The notes beneath the pieces are model-generated. The model did no database searches and was not told the DNA's origin. It worked only from the letters and a program-made list of their open reading frames with translations. Shown piece by piece: positions 1 through 8,915 of a stretch of DNA of 64,000 nt. Where the stretch lies: contig NZ_CP068760.1 in NCBI RefSeq assembly GCF_016775705.1, positions 3,658,001 to 3,722,000 on the forward strand, written 5' to 3'. Within the stretch, counting starts at the first letter, position 1; every line of letters begins with the position of its first letter. This DNA is from Chryseobacterium cucumeris. Its GTDB lineage: Bacteria; Bacteroidota; Bacteroidia; Flavobacteriales; Weeksellaceae. The translations under genes were made by a program, and so were the position numbers.

Positions 1-1
1 T

Positions 2-337
2 GTTCCATGGGCTTTTATCTTCCGTCAGGTTGATGATCTTCCGAGACATCCGGCCCAGCTTTACGAGGCCATCTCTTATTTTATCATTTTCCTCTCTGTT
101 TATTTTATCTACAGGAAGAATATCTTTAAAATCGGAAAAGGGTTTTATTTCGGAATAAGCATTCTGCTGATCTTTATTATGAGAATCCTGATTGAATTTA
201 TCAAGGTGGATCAGGTAGAATTCGAACACGGAATGAGCTTAAATATGGGACAGCTTCTGAGTATTCCGTTTGTTCTTCTCGGATTATTCTTTATGATCAA
301 AAGTATACTGGAGAAAGGAAAGGTTAAAACCACTTAA
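2..337 (+). CDS. lgt: Prolipoprotein diacylglyceryl transferase, C-terminal part
   Basis: This is the last 111 codons of a gene cut by the left edge. Lgt is an inner-membrane enzyme that moves a diacylglyceryl group from phosphatidylglycerol to the lipobox cysteine of prolipoproteins. The visible part starts in the conserved segment RHPAQLYEA, a family hallmark near the substrate site, and continues with hydrophobic stretches (YFIIFLSVYFIYR, ILLIFIMRILIEF, LLSIPFVLLGLFFMI) that fit the last membrane helices. The final segment MGQLLSIPFV is also typical of the family. The many lipoproteins in this window are its expected substrates. A hairpin terminator follows directly. The identification is strong although the N-terminal half is missing. 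Confidence 0.9.
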   Translation, partial: VPWAFIFRQVDDLPRHPAQLYEAISYFIIFLSVYFIYRKNIFKIGKGFYFGISILLIFIMRILIEFIKVDQVEFEHGMSLNMGQLLSIPFVLLGLFFMIKSILEKGKVKTT

Positions 338-357
338 TTTCCTTATTCTTTTACCAT

Positions 358-397
358 AAAAGAACTCACTGAAAGTTGTTTTCAGTGAGTTCTTTTT
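358..397 (+). terminator. Rho-independent terminator after lgt
   Basis: A long perfect inverted repeat (AAAGAACTCACTGAAA and its complement) around a short GTTG loop is followed by a T run. It lies just after the lgt stop and between convergent genes, so it probably also ends the SDR transcript from the other strand. Confidence 0.9.
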
Positions 398-415
398 TTA
401 ATGGATTTACAAATA

Positions 416-1171
416 CTATCTTGTTGTATATCCGCCGTTGGCAAATATGGTCTGCCCCGTAATCCACCAGCCTTCTGTTACCAGGAATTCCACCAGCGGA
501 GCAATATCCTTAATATCGGTAAGCCCTCCCAATGCGGATGCAGACTTATGATAAGCGACAGCATCGTCAGTTTCCTGTCCGTAGAAGAAAGGAGTATCCA
601 TCGGACCAGGTGCTACTGCCGTTACAGAGATACCTCTTGCCCCAAATTCTTTGGAAGCCGCTCTTGTAAAATGCTCTACCGGTGCTTTTGCTCCTGCATA
701 CGTGGAATACAATCCGGTGTACGCTGCCAGCAATGAAGTAACAATCGTACAGATTTTTCCGTGATCGTTTAGTTTTTTACCCGCTTCCTGTAAAAAGAAA
801 TACGCAGATTTCGAGTTTACATTGAACATGGTGTCATATTCAGCTTCCGTCGTTTCAGAAAATGGCTTTTTCAATACCATCCCAACAGTATTGATGGCAA
901 TATCCACTCCTCCGAAACGGGAAATAGTTTCATCGAAAAACTTCGTGATATTGTCTACTTTGGTAAGGTCTCCCTGAAATAAGAATGCTTCCGCTCCTAA
1001 TGCCTGTACCTCAGCCAATGTTTTTTCACTTTCAGCTCTTGAGCTTTCGCTGTTGTAGTGGATAGCCAGCTTTGCTCCTTTTGAGGCAAAATCTCTGCTT
1101 AATAATCCTCCTAAGTTTTTACCTCCTCCGGCAATTAAAACCACTTTTCCCTGTACATTTTGTGTTGACAT
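416..1171 (-). CDS. SDR family oxidoreductase
   Basis: A 251-residue short-chain dehydrogenase/reductase, the usual length for classical SDRs. It starts with a Rossmann strand and a glycine-rich nucleotide loop (IAGGGKNLGG) that departs from the usual TGxxxGxG. An NxxG-type segment (AINTVG), a serine in VTSLL and the catalytic pair YAGAK (YxxxK) follow. The C-terminal WITGQTIFANGG is typical of the family. The open frame could begin 19 codons earlier, but the start at 1171 (MSTQNVQGK) removes a hydrophobic extension unlike SDR N termini. The substrate cannot be told; many such proteins reduce 3-oxoacyl groups or sugars. It stands alone, convergent with lgt. Confidence 0.85.
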   Translation of the reverse strand: MSTQNVQGKVVLIAGGGKNLGGLLSRDFASKGAKLAIHYNSESSRAESEKTLAEVQALGAEAFLFQGDLTKVDNITKFFDETISRFGGVDIAINTVGMVLKKPFSETTEAEYDTMFNVNSKSAYFFLQEAGKKLNDHGKICTIVTSLLAAYTGLYSTYAGAKAPVEHFTRAASKEFGARGISVTAVAPGPMDTPFFYGQETDDAVAYHKSASALGGLTDIKDIAPLVEFLVTEGWWITGQTIFANGGYTTR

Positions 1172-1466
1172 GTTTTTATATTTAAATGTTAATAAAACAA
1201 AGGTCAATAATAAAAATGGCCTCAACATGGTGAAATTTTCGGGAATTTTTATTTATTCATTTAAACCGAATAAAAAATGTTTATTATTTTATGTAAACAA
1301 TAGTTTTTAATAGAATGCTATTTACCAACCAGATACACTTCGGAACACGTCATTTCAGTTAAACACTCCTATATAATTCCCAAACCAACCTCCATTTTAG
1401 GCATAACATTTGATACCTTCCTCCCGTATCACGCACCACCACTTCATTTTTAATATATTTTTTTAT

Positions 1467-1493
1467 AATCCTCAGACTTCTGAGGATTTTTTT
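1467..1493 (+). terminator. Hairpin with T run, no obvious upstream gene
   Basis: AATCCTCAGA and TCTGAGGATT form a near-perfect stem followed by seven T. No coding gene ends just upstream on this strand; the nearest gene, the SDR at 416-1171, runs the other way. It could end a small RNA or an upstream-initiated transcript, or be a chance hairpin. The rest of 1172-1600 is AT-rich with no open frame I can support. Confidence 0.45.
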
Positions 1494-1600
1494 ATAGTAT
1501 TATTACAATTTTATGTACTGCTTCACACAGAACACAAGCATTAATTAAAACCATTTCTGATAATCAATCATTTAAAACCTGATTATTCATTTTATTGTTG

Positions 1601-1855
1601 TATATTTGCATATTAATAAACCAAGTCATTACTTTGTTTTCTGTAACGACCCGAATATTTTTTATTCAGTCTTTGCCTTTTGAGCAGCCATCTTTTTAAC
1701 TTTTATTCTTCTATTAAAGAACAATACTTGTCGGAATTTTAAAGCTCTGTATGATTGGAAATATCCAAGACAGGAAACATCGGCAGGCTTTATAGGTCTG
1801 ATACAGACCAGATTGAACCAATTAATTTATAGAAACTAAATACTAAAAATAATTT
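1601..1855 (+). promoter_or_regulatory. Promoter and long 5' leader of the cold-shock-domain gene
   Basis: TATATTTG at 1601-1608 matches the Bacteroidota -7 consensus TAnnTTTG and is the best promoter candidate before the gene at 1856; no clear -33 TTG partner is seen. It would give an untranslated leader of about 240 bases. The leader contains a perfect 6-bp hairpin, GGTCTG-ATA-CAGACC (1795-1809), followed by an AT-rich start region. Long structured leaders are known on cspA-type mRNAs, where they control translation with temperature. That this one does so is inference. Confidence 0.5.
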
Positions 1856-2284
1856 ATGGCAGATTCTTTTTCTAAAAAGGAAAATTTCAAGAAAAAAATT
1901 CAAAAGCAAAAAGAAAAGGCGCTAAGACGCGAAGAACGTAAAACGAACAACAACAAAGGGAAGGACATGGAGGATGTATTCATGTACGTGGATGAATTCG
2001 GAAGATTAACATCTACTCCCCCTGAACAAAGACAGGAAGTAAATCTTGATGATATTCAGTTGGGTGCAGCACCTATTATTGAAGAAGATCCAAGAAAAAC
2101 AGGAATTGTTACTTTCCTGAGCGAAAAAGGATATGGTTTCATTACGGAAGATAATTCCAAAGAAAACATCTTCTTCCACAATAACAACTGTGCAGAGCCG
2201 GTGAAAAAAGGAAACAAAGTATCTTTCGAAAAAGAGAAATCTCCTAAAGGATTTTCTGCTGTTGAAATTCAGCTTGTTAAATAA
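1856..2284 (+). CDS. Cold-shock-domain protein with basic N-terminal extension
   Basis: A 142-residue protein. Residues about 81-142 form one cold-shock domain (an OB-fold nucleic-acid binder) with the RNP1-like motif KGYGFI and the RNP2-like motif NIFFHN. The first 40 residues are very rich in lysine, arginine and glutamate (KKENFKKKIQKQKEKALRRE) and are probably helical. An acidic linker (residues about 40-80) joins the two. Plain CspA proteins have about 65-70 residues, so this is a longer relative that may bind RNA through both parts. A long leader and a strong terminator frame it as a single-gene unit. Its role is probably RNA chaperoning in growth-rate or cold adaptation, inferred from the domain only. 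Confidence 0.88.
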   Translation: MADSFSKKENFKKKIQKQKEKALRREERKTNNNKGKDMEDVFMYVDEFGRLTSTPPEQRQEVNLDDIQLGAAPIIEEDPRKTGIVTFLSEKGYGFITEDNSKENIFFHNNNCAEPVKKGNKVSFEKEKSPKGFSAVEIQLVK

Positions 2285-2337
2285 TATGTACTAAAAGTGA
2301 TTTTGTTCTGACAACAGATTCATTTTAAACCATACAC

Positions 2338-2372
2338 AAAGAGACTGCCCGTTAGGACAGTCTCTTTTTTTA
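2338..2372 (+). terminator. Rho-independent terminator after the cold-shock gene
   Basis: AAAGAGACTG(CCC) pairs with (GGA)CAGTCTCTTT around a short GTTA loop, followed by T residues. Confidence 0.85.
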
Positions 2373-2475
2373 GGGACATATAAAAAAAGTTAACTTATAA
2401 AAAGTTAGATTGTAACGCAATATGCCGGAATTATTTCAATGATCATTACGGGAATCCGTAACCTTTGATTACATT

Positions 2476-2505
2476 ATAAAAGAAGCTGCCTGAAAAGACA
2501 GCTTC
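2476..2505 (-). terminator. Terminator of the RND efflux operon
   Basis: Read on the minus strand, GAAGCTG and CAGCTTC form a stem followed by TTTT, 24 bases past the stop of the outer-membrane factor. Confidence 0.75.
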
Positions 2506-2528
2506 CTTCATCGTAAAAAAAGTAAAAA

Positions 2529-3980
2529 TTAATCCAGTTTCCCTCCCAGTGCTTTAAAAAGCAGGACGTTATTTCTGGTATTCTGATGCTGGAACTGTAG
2601 TAAATCCAGTTCAGCAGTTAATTTGCTCTTCTGTGAATTGATCAGTTCAAAATAGTTGGCGTATCCGGTAAGGTACAGATCATTGGAAACCTCAACACCA
2701 CGGTCTAGAAAGCCTACTTCTTCTGATTTCAGTTTCAGAACGCGTTCATAGATCTTAGTTTGTTTCAGAATCGACTGCAGTTCATTAAAAGCTGTTGTGA
2801 TACTTTTCTGATAGTTTAAAAAGGCAATTTCCTGCTCTTTGCTCGCTACCTTAAATTCATATTTCAGCTGCCCTTTATTGAAAACAGGAACCATTAATCC
2901 TCCCAACAATTGTCCGGCCAGTGAACTTGGTTTAAACAGAGTTTCAACGGAAAAAGAATTCAGTCCGAAACCGGCACCCAGATCAATCTTAGGATAAAAA
3001 GCAGCTCTTGCAGCCTTTGCATCAGCCTGAGAAGCTTCTAAAACATAATAATTGGCAGCTACATCCGGTCTGGAATGGATCACATTTTCTACATTAATGG
3101 TTTTATTTAATACTTCCATATTGGTAGGCATCAGTATTTTACCGCGCTTTACCTCTCCGCCATAGCTTCCCGTTAATGTTGTGATCGCCTGTTCTACTGT
3201 AACAATTTCCACTTTGATGTGTTCAATCTCTGCCAGCCAGTTGTTATTCTGGGCTTTAAACTGCTGAACTGCCAATTCCGTAGCTTTTCCCACTTCACGC
3301 TGGGCCAGAACAATTTCAAAGGCTCTTTGCTGAAGTTTATAGTTTTTCTGATAAATCGCAAGACGGTTATCTAAAGCAACCAGCTGATAATAGAGATTCG
3401 CAATATCTGTAAAAAGCTCTACCTGCAATAATCTTAATCCTTCCGTTGAAGCGAGATATTTTTTCTGCGCAGCAATCTTCTTATTTTTCAGCTTTCCCCA
3501 GGCATCAATTTCCCAGCTGCTTCTTGCTCCCAGCCAGTAATTAGGAGTAAAATCCCTGTTGATTTTCTGGTCTTCCGTAATATTAGGCGAAAGGTTGGTA
3601 TCATAGTTTCCGACACCTTCCATTGTATATTTACCATAATGGTTACCGGAAACCTCTGCTCCCACTTCAAGAGATGGCAGCAGATCCATCTTTGATCTCT
3701 GAAGGAAACTGTTGGCAATCTCCACTCTCTGCTGTGCAATCTGGAAATCAGGATTAGCCTGAACCACTTTATCAAAAAGCTCAAGCAGCTGTGGATCCGT
3801 AAAGTAAGCTTTCAGGTTGATCTGCCGGAACTCATCAGGGTTTTTATTTTGATCTGCTTTAATGATCTCTTCTGGTAATTGCTGAGCCTTTTTCAGCTCC
3901 GTTACTTTGGGAACAGCACACGAAACAAGGCTCAGTGATGCTATTCCGTACAATATATTTCTATGATTTAATCTTTTCAT
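2529..3980 (-). CDS. RND efflux outer-membrane lipoprotein (TolC/OprM, NodT type)
   Basis: A 483-residue outer-membrane factor that forms the exit duct of a tripartite pump. The N terminus has a lipoprotein signal peptide ending in SLVSC. The rest shows the two-fold repeated helical layout of TolC-like proteins, with motifs such as SRPDVAANYYVLEASQADAK and RAAFYPKIDLGAGFGL in the second repeat. I chose the ATG at 3980 because it starts directly at the signal peptide, has the purine-rich AAGAAGAAAA before it, and overlaps the pump gene by 20 bases, a sign of coupled translation. An ATG at 4007 is the alternative. It is the last gene of the adaptor-pump-duct operon. Confidence 0.9.
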   Translation of the reverse strand: MKRLNHRNILYGIASLSLVSCAVPKVTELKKAQQLPEEIIKADQNKNPDEFRQINLKAYFTDPQLLELFDKVVQANPDFQIAQQRVEIANSFLQRSKMDLLPSLEVGAEVSGNHYGKYTMEGVGNYDTNLSPNITEDQKINRDFTPNYWLGARSSWEIDAWGKLKNKKIAAQKKYLASTEGLRLLQVELFTDIANLYYQLVALDNRLAIYQKNYKLQQRAFEIVLAQREVGKATELAVQQFKAQNNNWLAEIEHIKVEIVTVEQAITTLTGSYGGEVKRGKILMPTNMEVLNKTINVENVIHSRPDVAANYYVLEASQADAKAARAAFYPKIDLGAGFGLNSFSVETLFKPSSLAGQLLGGLMVPVFNKGQLKYEFKVASKEQEIAFLNYQKSITTAFNELQSILKQTKIYERVLKLKSEEVGFLDRGVEVSNDLYLTGYANYFELINSQKSKLTAELDLLQFQHQNTRNNVLLFKALGGKLD

Positions 3981-6900
3981 TTTTCTTCTTATTTTCAAGT
4001 TTTGCAAAGAATATATACAGTCCCGGAATCACTATCAATCCGAAGATGGTTCCAATCAGCATTCCTCCTGCTGCTGCCGTACCAATGGAACGGTTACCGA
4101 TGGCTCCGGCTCCCGATGCAATACATAGAGGAATAAGTCCCGCTACGAATGCAAAAGACGTCATCAGAATCGGTCTCAGACGCTGCCTTGCCCCTTCAAT
4201 AGCCGCAGGAATGATATCAAATCCCTGTTTATTTCTTGCCACGGCAAATTCTACAATCAGAATGGCATTTTTGGCCAGAAGTCCGATCAGCATGACCAAT
4301 GCCACCTGGGCATAAATATTATTATCAAGACCCATAATTACCAATGCGATATAGGAACCGAAAATTCCTGTCGGAAGGCTTAATAATACCGGCATTGGAA
4401 GAAGGAAACTTTCATACTGTGCCGCTAATAAAAGATACACGAATAAAAGACAGATCGCGAAGATATAAACGGTCTGGTTTCCTGATAGGATTTCTTCTCT
4501 TGTCATTCCTGACCATTCAATATCGAATCCCCTTGGTAAAGATTCTTTGGCTACACGTTCCACAGCAGCAATAGCATCCCCGGAGCTGTAACCGTCTGCG
4601 GGTTCTCCATTGATCATAGCAGACATATACATGTTGTACCTTGTAAGTACTTCAGGACCGTATACTCTTTCGATAGTAATGAAAGTAGAAAAAGGAACCA
4701 TTTCGCCTTTATCATTTTTTAAATATAAATTCAGAATACTTTCAGGGGTATCCCTGTGCTCGGGACTTGCCTGCACCATCACTTTATACATCTGGCTGAA
4801 ACGGATAAAGTTCGTAGCGTAGTAAGATCCCAGCATCGTCTGCAGCGTAGACATCGCATTGTCTACAGATACTCCTTTCTTCGCTGCCATATCATAATCC
4901 ACATTGATCATGTACTGCGGGAAAGTAGCATCAAAACTGGTAAAACTGTTCTGCAGTTCGGGCGCTTCATTGAGTTTTTTAACAAAATCCTTGGTGATCT
5001 TATCTGTATTTTCAATCGTTCCTCCGGTTCTGTCCAGCAAACGTAATTCAAAACCACTGGTATTCCCGAATCCGGGAACGGTTGGCGGTGCAAAGATTTC
5101 AATCTGGGCATCTGCAATACCTTTTGTTTTATCAGAGAGTTCTGCAATGAGATCATTTACTGAAATACTTCTTTCTTTCCAGTCTTTCAGGTTGATCATC
5201 GCCATTCCGTAAGAAGAACCTGCAATTTCAGTTACGATACTGTACCCTGCAAGTGTGGTCACGTTTTCCACTCCTTTGATCTTCTTGGCAATAACCGTCA
5301 CTTCATCCAACACCTTTTCAGTTCTTTCTACCGTTGCGCCCTGCGGAGTGGTAACACTTACGTACACCATTCCCTGGTCTTCCATTGGGATAAATCCGGT
5401 TGGCAGGAATTTGCTGGTCACAAAAGTAAGTCCTACAAATAGAAATAACAGCCCGAAAGTTACCGTAGTTCTTGTGGCAAATTTTGATAAAATACCTACA
5501 TAACCATTCGTCAGTCTTTCAAAACCGGTATTGAAACTCTGGAAAGCCCTGTCGATGATCGTTTTCTTTTTATTGTGATCATGAGGTTTTAAAATAATCG
5601 CACAAAGTGCCGGAGTAAGTGTCAATGCATTCACCCCTGAAATGACAATACTGATGGCCAGCGTTAATGAAAACTGACGGTAAAATACTCCTACAGGACC
5701 ATCCAGGAAAGCCACAGGAATAAATACCGCAGACATAACGATCGTAATCGCTACTACTGCTCCTGCAATTTCTTTGGTGGCACTGATGGTGGCATCCATC
5801 GCATTCATTCCTTCTTCCATTTTCACGTGGACGGCTTCAACGACGACAATGGCATTATCGACGACAATTCCGATGGCCAGAACCAACGCAAACAATGTTA
5901 AAAGGTTCACTGAGAAATCCAGCATATTCATGAAGGCAAAAGTTCCTACCAAGGCTACCGGTACTGCCAGTACAGGAATCAATGTGGAACGCCAGTCCTG
6001 AAGGAAGATAAATACTACAATTCCAACCAGAATAAAGGCCTCAATAAGCGTTGTCAGTACCGCACTGATGGAAGCATCAAGGAATCGGGAAACATCATAA
6101 GCCATGTTATACTCCATTCCGGGAGGGAAAGAAGTGACCTTTAATTCTTCCATTTTTGCTTTTACGCTTTCGATAACTTCAGATGCGTTGGAACCCGGGC
6201 GCTGCTTCATCATAATGGATGCAGAAGGTCTTCCGTCTGTTTTGGAAACCATTCCGTAGTTCATGGCTCCAAACTCCACTTTAGCAATATCTTTAAGCTT
6301 TAAAATGGTTCCGTCCACATCAGATCTGATGGGAACTTCTTCATATTGTTTAGGCTCAAAAAACTTTCCTTTGTATTTTATAACATACTGAAGCTGGCTT
6401 GAGGTTTTACCAGAGGTTTCCCCTACTTTTCCAGGCGCAGCTGAAATATTCTGTTTTTGCAGGGAAGTGATTACCTCATCTGCAGAAATATTGTACGCTG
6501 CCATTTTCTGAGGATCCAGCCATACTCTCATCGAATATTCTTTCTGTCCCATAATTTCAGCACGTCCTACTCCATCAATACGTTTCAATTCCTGAAGGAC
6601 GTTGATATCCGTAAAGTTATAAATGAACTGTTCATCCTGGCTCGGATCTGTACTGGTGATATTAAGGTACATCAGCATACTGTTCACCTCTTTTTCAGTA
6701 GTTACCCCGGCTCTGATTACTTCTTCAGGAAGTTCATCAAGAATAGTGGTTACCCTGTTCTGAACGTTTACTGCAGCCACATCAGGATCTGTTCCTACTT
6801 CAAAGAACACCTGAATAAGGGTAAGCCCGTCATTGGAAGTCACCGTAGACATATATGTCATCCCCGGCACCCCGTTGATGGCACGCTCCAGAGGAAGGGC

Positions 6901-7083
6901 TACCGCATTGGCAGACACTTCGGCGTTCGCTCCTGTATATTTTGCTGTAACGGTTACTGAAGGCGGTACAATATCGGGAAACTGGGTGATTGGCATTTTC
7001 AATAACGCCATAATTCCCAGCAATACAAATAATATGGAAATAACCAACGAAAGAACCTTCCGTCTTATAAACATTTCTACCAT
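3961..7083 (-). CDS. RND multidrug efflux pump, AcrB/MexB (HAE1) family
   Basis: A 1040-residue inner-membrane proton/drug antiporter of the usual length (about 1030-1050). The N terminus MFIRRKVLSLVISILFVLLG and the segment TQFPDIVPPSVTVTAKYTGA are hallmarks of the HAE1 subgroup. The proton-relay aspartates lie in TM4 within ALVLAIGIVVDNAIVVVEAV. The second half repeats the layout (AQVALVMLIGLLAKNAILIVEFA). These features separate it from heavy-metal CzcA pumps. It lies 28 bases after the adaptor gene and overlaps the duct gene. No TetR or AraC regulator lies beside the operon, so control is unknown. Substrates cannot be read from sequence; hydrophobic drugs, dyes or bile salts are usual for the family. 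Confidence 0.93.
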   Translation of the reverse strand: MVEMFIRRKVLSLVISILFVLLGIMALLKMPITQFPDIVPPSVTVTAKYTGANAEVSANAVALPLERAINGVPGMTYMSTVTSNDGLTLIQVFFEVGTDPDVAAVNVQNRVTTILDELPEEVIRAGVTTEKEVNSMLMYLNITSTDPSQDEQFIYNFTDINVLQELKRIDGVGRAEIMGQKEYSMRVWLDPQKMAAYNISADEVITSLQKQNISAAPGKVGETSGKTSSQLQYVIKYKGKFFEPKQYEEVPIRSDVDGTILKLKDIAKVEFGAMNYGMVSKTDGRPSASIMMKQRPGSNASEVIESVKAKMEELKVTSFPPGMEYNMAYDVSRFLDASISAVLTTLIEAFILVGIVVFIFLQDWRSTLIPVLAVPVALVGTFAFMNMLDFSVNLLTLFALVLAIGIVVDNAIVVVEAVHVKMEEGMNAMDATISATKEIAGAVVAITIVMSAVFIPVAFLDGPVGVFYRQFSLTLAISIVISGVNALTLTPALCAIILKPHDHNKKKTIIDRAFQSFNTGFERLTNGYVGILSKFATRTTVTFGLLFLFVGLTFVTSKFLPTGFIPMEDQGMVYVSVTTPQGATVERTEKVLDEVTVIAKKIKGVENVTTLAGYSIVTEIAGSSYGMAMINLKDWKERSISVNDLIAELSDKTKGIADAQIEIFAPPTVPGFGNTSGFELRLLDRTGGTIENTDKITKDFVKKLNEAPELQNSFTSFDATFPQYMINVDYDMAAKKGVSVDNAMSTLQTMLGSYYATNFIRFSQMYKVMVQASPEHRDTPESILNLYLKNDKGEMVPFSTFITIERVYGPEVLTRYNMYMSAMINGEPADGYSSGDAIAAVERVAKESLPRGFDIEWSGMTREEILSGNQTVYIFAICLLFVYLLLAAQYESFLLPMPVLLSLPTGIFGSYIALVIMGLDNNIYAQVALVMLIGLLAKNAILIVEFAVARNKQGFDIIPAAIEGARQRLRPILMTSFAFVAGLIPLCIASGAGAIGNRSIGTAAAGGMLIGTIFGLIVIPGLYIFFAKLENKKKNEKIKS

Positions 7084-7111
7084 AGTCGATTGATTTAAAG
7101 ATTATGAAAGG

Positions 7112-8200
7112 TTAATACTTCTTTTTGATTTTGATGATATCTCCATCTTTTAAAGACTGAGTTCCTTCATAAATGATTAAATCTCCTTTTTTAAGACCAC
7201 TTTCCACCATATAAGAATCTCTCAGGGTAGTTCCGATCTTAATATTGGTCATTTTCACTTTATTCTGTTTATCTACTACAAAAACATAGGTCTTATCCTG
7301 AATGGAGAAGGTCGATTTTTGTGGAATAAGGATCGCATTATCCTGCTGTTCGGAAATGATAAGCTTTCCGGAAGTACCATGTTTGATCAAACGGTCCGGA
7401 TTCGGGAAAAGCACTTTATAGCGGATAGAACCTGTAGTTCTGTCGATTTCCCCTTCGGCTGTTTTCAAAGCTCCGTTGAACTGGTAATTGACTCCATTAG
7501 GCAACGTCAATTCAATTTTTTGATGATTTCCGATTTTATCGTTAGCTAAAAGTTCAAAGTATAAGTTTTCAGGAATGGAGAAATAAGCATACACTTCGTT
7601 CAGTTGTGAAAGTGTGGTTAATAATGTTCCGTTTTCCACTAAACTTCCGTCTTTATGAGGAATCACGTCAATCACTCCATCAAAAGGTGCTGTAATTCTT
7701 GTAAAACTTATTTTCTGAAGAACCGTTCTCTTTTCTGCATCGGCAAAGGCATGTTTTGCTTTGGCAGAAGACAGTTTTGCCTTTACCATTTCCAGCTCGT
7801 TATTGGCTACAAATTTCTTAGCATGAAGGCTCTGAATCTGCTTCAGTTCTACTTCTGCGATGCGGACATCTGCTTCAGTCTGTTTTAATGCTGCATTGGC
7901 TTTCAGAAGTTCCATTTGCAGCTCAGCATCATTGATTTTGAATAAAGCCTGTCCCTGCTGAACAAACTGTCCCTCGTTGACATAAATATGCTGGATAATA
8001 CCTCCGATTCTGGAACGCATTTCAACATTTTTTTTAGCCTGGATATCGGTGACAAACTGGTTGCTCACCAATGTATCTTTTTCCTTGATTTCCAGTACGG
8101 GAACTTCTTTATCTTTTTGATTGTTTTTTTTCTTGTCTTTACTGCATGACACAGCGAATAATGTTGCAAGAATGCAAATTATTACAGTTTTAAAATACAT
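7112..8200 (-). CDS. RND efflux periplasmic adaptor lipoprotein (membrane fusion protein)
   Basis: A 362-residue adaptor linking pump and duct. The signal peptide ends in the lipobox FAVSC, then a lysine-rich linker. The family order is visible: a barrel-sandwich half (MRSRIGGIIQHIYVNEGQ, residues about 60-80), a coiled-coil hairpin (about 95-165, KANAALKQTEADVRIAEVE), the return lipoyl-like strand (ITAPFDGVIDVIPHKDGSLV), and beta-barrel and membrane-proximal domains (VENGTLLTTLSQLNEVYAYF, then YMVESGLKKGDLIIYEG near the end). It is upstream of the pump gene and probably the second gene of the operon. Confidence 0.92.
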   Translation of the reverse strand: MYFKTVIICILATLFAVSCSKDKKKNNQKDKEVPVLEIKEKDTLVSNQFVTDIQAKKNVEMRSRIGGIIQHIYVNEGQFVQQGQALFKINDAELQMELLKANAALKQTEADVRIAEVELKQIQSLHAKKFVANNELEMVKAKLSSAKAKHAFADAEKRTVLQKISFTRITAPFDGVIDVIPHKDGSLVENGTLLTTLSQLNEVYAYFSIPENLYFELLANDKIGNHQKIELTLPNGVNYQFNGALKTAEGEIDRTTGSIRYKVLFPNPDRLIKHGTSGKLIISEQQDNAILIPQKSTFSIQDKTYVFVVDKQNKVKMTNIKIGTTLRDSYMVESGLKKGDLIIYEGTQSLKDGDIIKIKKKY

Positions 8201-8261
8201 TTTTAAATGTTTAAGTTATAAGATTTCCGTTAAAATGATTTGGCATTCAGAAACTTAAAAC

Positions 8262-8594
8262 CTAATACAGCTGGAGGAGATGGAGAAAGGATTTAACGCC
8301 GCAAATCGTGGAAACCGCAATCTCAGGAAGGGAAATTTTTGGAATAACTTTTAATATTCCTGAAAAGTCTGCAATGGCAGAATCATTTTTTTTAACTGAA
8401 TGTTTTACAATTTTTGAAGCAGCAGGCAGCGCATGCGTGTTCATATCTGCTTCCTCGTAAACATCCAGAACATGAATATTGGTTACAGGAGGAACATGAG
8501 GGATATTTCTCAATGATTTTTCCGCCCAATTCGAATTGAAAAGGGAAAAAACCAGTATGATATAGAATAAGAAAAATGACCTCAGACCTGCCAT
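8262..8594 (-). CDS. Small exported hypothetical protein at the head of the efflux operon
   Basis: A 110-residue protein I do not recognise. Residues 1-24 look like an uncleaved or Sec-type hydrophobic signal (LRSFFLFYIILVFSLF). The rest is mixed, without cysteine pairs until near the C terminus. It ends 61 bases before the adaptor gene and has a promoter-like box upstream, so it may be the first gene of the operon. Small unrelated proteins often precede RND operons in Flavobacteria. No function can be assigned, and coding status is less certain than for its neighbours. Confidence 0.5.
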   Translation of the reverse strand: MAGLRSFFLFYIILVFSLFNSNWAEKSLRNIPHVPPVTNIHVLDVYEEADMNTHALPAASKIVKHSVKKNDSAIADFSGILKVIPKISLPEIAVSTICGVKSFLHLLQLY

Positions 8595-8638
8595 GTCAAT
8601 CAGAATACTTTAGTTTTTCAGTAAAAACGATAGTTGTG

Positions 8639-8646
8639 CAAAAATA
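8639..8646 (-). promoter_or_regulatory. Putative -7 box for the efflux operon
   Basis: On the minus strand this reads TATTTTTG, a match to the Bacteroidota -7 consensus, 45 bases before the ATG at 8594. No strong -33 TTG is seen about 19 bases upstream. Confidence 0.5.
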
Positions 8647-8649
8647 GGC

Positions 8650-8884
8650 ATTTCTCCTGGAAAATCCGGCCATGGAATTGTTAAAAAAACTTAAACAATT
8701 AGTGAATAATTCTACTCATTCGTATTTGAATTCCTGAGGAATGACAATTGACCGCGAAGTTTATTCATGCAGTCTGCCATTCCGCAGAGAATATACCTCT
8801 GCAATTCAGAATAAAATAAGCAATGTAATATATCTGATTATTGACTCTTTTAAGTTTTGACTCTAAATTTTGCTTTTTTTATCC
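8650..8884. other. Intergenic stretch without a supported gene
   Basis: AT-rich sequence between the efflux operon promoter and the repeat at 8885. I see no open frame with coding character and no RNA structure beyond weak hairpins. Confidence 0.6.
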
Positions 8885-8914
8885 AAGCGGGCTAAAGCCC
8901 ATTTCTATTGAGTA
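8885..8914. repeat. Short palindromic repeat, GGGCTAAAGCCC type
   Basis: GCGGGCTAAAGCCCATTTCT followed by ATTGAGTATT. The core GGGCTAAAGCCC is palindromic apart from its centre. The same core plus TTTCTATTGA tail recurs in degenerate form at 49441-49472, and a related core (GCGGACTAAAGTCCGC) at 47529-47555. It sits 3' of the SRPBCC gene and may act as its terminator, since TTGGATAAAAAAAG follows on the minus strand. Confidence 0.65.
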
Positions 8915-8915
8915 T

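Noticed and set aside
401..736. 111-codon open frame on the plus strand over the SDR gene
   Set aside because: Lies wholly opposite a clear oxidoreductase gene, cysteine-rich and without protein-like pattern; a shadow frame.
6457..6960. 167-codon plus-strand frame inside the RND pump gene
   Set aside because: Antisense to a highly conserved gene, no family features; shadow.
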